Part shown: piece after piece, positions 38,243 through 38,809 of the stretch | Layout of the letters: every line of letters begins with the position of its first letter | Numbering within the stretch: position 1 is the first letter of the stretch | Assembly (NCBI GenBank): GCA_964408735.1 | Contig: CAYPAX010000036.1 | Location: 1-38,809, forward strand | From: UBA7887 sp964408735 | Lineage (GTDB): Bacteria > Pseudomonadota > Alphaproteobacteria > UBA7887 | Reading direction: 5' to 3' | Length of the DNA: 38,809 nt | Notes under the pieces: model-generated | The model's input: only the letters and a program-made list of their open reading frames with translations | Told to the model about the DNA's origin: nothing | The model's database searches: none | Program-made: the position numbers and the translations under genes

Positions 38243-38560
38243 CTAGGCGCCGGCGCTGATATCGGCAATTCGCAGCACGGTCTGTGCCTGGCGATGGCCG
38301 CGCTTGCGGCGATAGCCCTGGCGGCGCTTCTTCTTGAACACGATGATCTTGTCGTCACGTGCCTGCTCGAGCACCGTGGCGGTAACCTTGGCGCCCGAGA
38401 CGGTCGGCGTGCCGACGGTCGCGCCGTCGTCGCTGCCCACCATGAGCACTTCGTCGAACGCAACCTCGTCGCCGGCATCGCCGGCCAGGCGCTCGACGGA
38501 AATCACGTCATCCTTGGCGACACGATACTGTTTGCCGCCGGTCTTTATGACTGCGTACAT
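38243..38560 (-). CDS. rplU: 50S ribosomal protein L21
   Basis: This 105-aa ribosomal protein has the N-terminus MYAVIKTGGKQYRVAKDDVI and the C-terminal KIIVFKKKRRQGYRRKRGHR that binds 23S rRNA. GGAG lies six bases before the ATG at 38560; the frame could start four codons earlier, without support. It is the first gene of the minus-strand block and is driven by the promoter at 38616-38643. Confidence 0.99.
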   Translation of the reverse strand: MYAVIKTGGKQYRVAKDDVISVERLAGDAGDEVAFDEVLMVGSDDGATVGTPTVSGAKVTATVLEQARDDKIIVFKKKRRQGYRRKRGHRQAQTVLRIADISAGA

Positions 38561-38615
38561 GACGCACTCCAACTTGCGGCGCCCCAGGGGTGCCGCCTAA
38601 TTTCGCGAGGGCGCG

Positions 38616-38643
38616 ACTATAGCGTCTGCCGCGGCCCTGTCAA
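38616..38643 (-). promoter_or_regulatory. Sigma-70 promoter of rplU-rpmA
   Basis: On the minus strand TTGACA (38638-38643, perfect consensus) is followed after 16 bases by TATAGT (38616-38621, five of six). The start point would be near 38608, about 48 bases before the rplU ATG. The match and place fit a strong ribosomal-protein promoter. Confidence 0.8.
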
Positions 38644-38662
38644 CGCCATCGGCCAAGGCCGC

Positions 38663-38691
38663 TTGCGAGCACGAAATCCTTGCGTTAGGTT
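38663..38691 (+). promoter_or_regulatory. Possible promoter of tRNA-Ser
   Basis: TTGCGA (38663-38668), 17 bases, TAGGTT (38686-38691), about 30 bases before the tRNA; each hexamer matches four of six consensus bases. It would be back-to-back with the rplU promoter. Confidence 0.4.
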
Positions 38692-38720
38692 CCGCCCCGC
38701 CGTTGCGCTGACAACCCTGC

Positions 38721-38809
38721 GGAGGGGTGCCGGAGTGGTCGAACGGGGCGGTCTCGAAAACCGTTGTGCCCTATGGGTACCGTGGGTTCGAATCCCACCC
38801 CCTCCGCCA
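38721..38809 (+). tRNA. tRNA-Ser, anticodon CGA
   Basis: The acceptor stem GGAGGGG pairs with CCCCTCC before the discriminator G and an encoded CCA at the very end of the window. The D arm GCCGGAGTGGTCGAACGGGG, the anticodon arm GCGGT-CTCGAAA-ACCGT (anticodon CGA, reading UCG), a long class II variable arm (TGTGCCCTATGGGTAC) and the T arm GTGGG-TTCGAAT-CCCAC are clear. A long variable arm with this anticodon means serine. The last base is the last base of the window. Confidence 0.98.

Overview
This is GC-rich, gene-dense chromosomal DNA whose gene content and gene order point to an alphaproteobacterium, probably near Rhodospirillales. The evidence is the priA-atpHAGDC order with no F0 genes alongside, a Usg-family gene, CIRCE-controlled groESL, and the block tRNA-Ser / rplU-rpmA-GNAT-obgE-proBA-nadD-rsfS-gpmI-envC-ctpA-(YibQ)-rppH. 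The taxonomic call is inference; no rRNA is present.

Layout. (1) 183-8216, minus strand: a Usg-like gene, an MscS channel, a 261-bp MITE-like element, a 32-aa one-helix membrane protein coupled to a PutP-type sodium symporter, an unrecognised 204-aa protein, a metallo-beta-lactamase-fold hydrolase and a fused HyuA-HyuB 5-oxoprolinase-type enzyme. The last five genes look like an uptake and amidohydrolysis module. (2) 8324-12717, plus strand: groES-groEL behind an RpoH-like promoter and a CIRCE operator, a terminator, a Uup-like ABC-F ATPase, and the RNase P RNA. (3) 12788-15866, plus strand: a class II aldolase, an RhlE-type DEAD-box helicase and an exported FGE-like protein. (4) 15875-16262: an AT-rich, gene-free tandem repeat carrying four GTGAC/GTCAC palindromes. 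(5) 16282-19993, minus strand: fsa-xerC-acyl-CoA dehydrogenase-alpha/beta hydrolase, tightly packed. (6) 20039-27247, plus strand: priA, a terminator, then the F1 ATP synthase operon atpH-A-G-D-C. (7) 27248-38560, minus strand: rppH back to rplU, one long housekeeping block with an internal terminator after rpmA. (8) 38721-38809: tRNA-Ser(CGA), ending on the last base of the window.

Most of the window is conserved housekeeping. Translational coupling by ATGA overlap is the rule here: seven junctions have it. Two coding-strand G-to-A differences stand out against that background. One is an in-frame TAG where the YibQ family is expected to have Trp. The other is an ATAA junction where nadD/rsfS would be expected to read ATGA, leaving rsfS with an AUA or UUG start. 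The other less ordinary items are the small membrane protein coupled to the PutP-type symporter, the MITE-like insertion whose target duplication is the mscS stop codon, the palindrome array, and the unknown 204-aa protein in the oxoprolinase-type cluster. I see no defence system, CRISPR array, prophage or complete insertion sequence.
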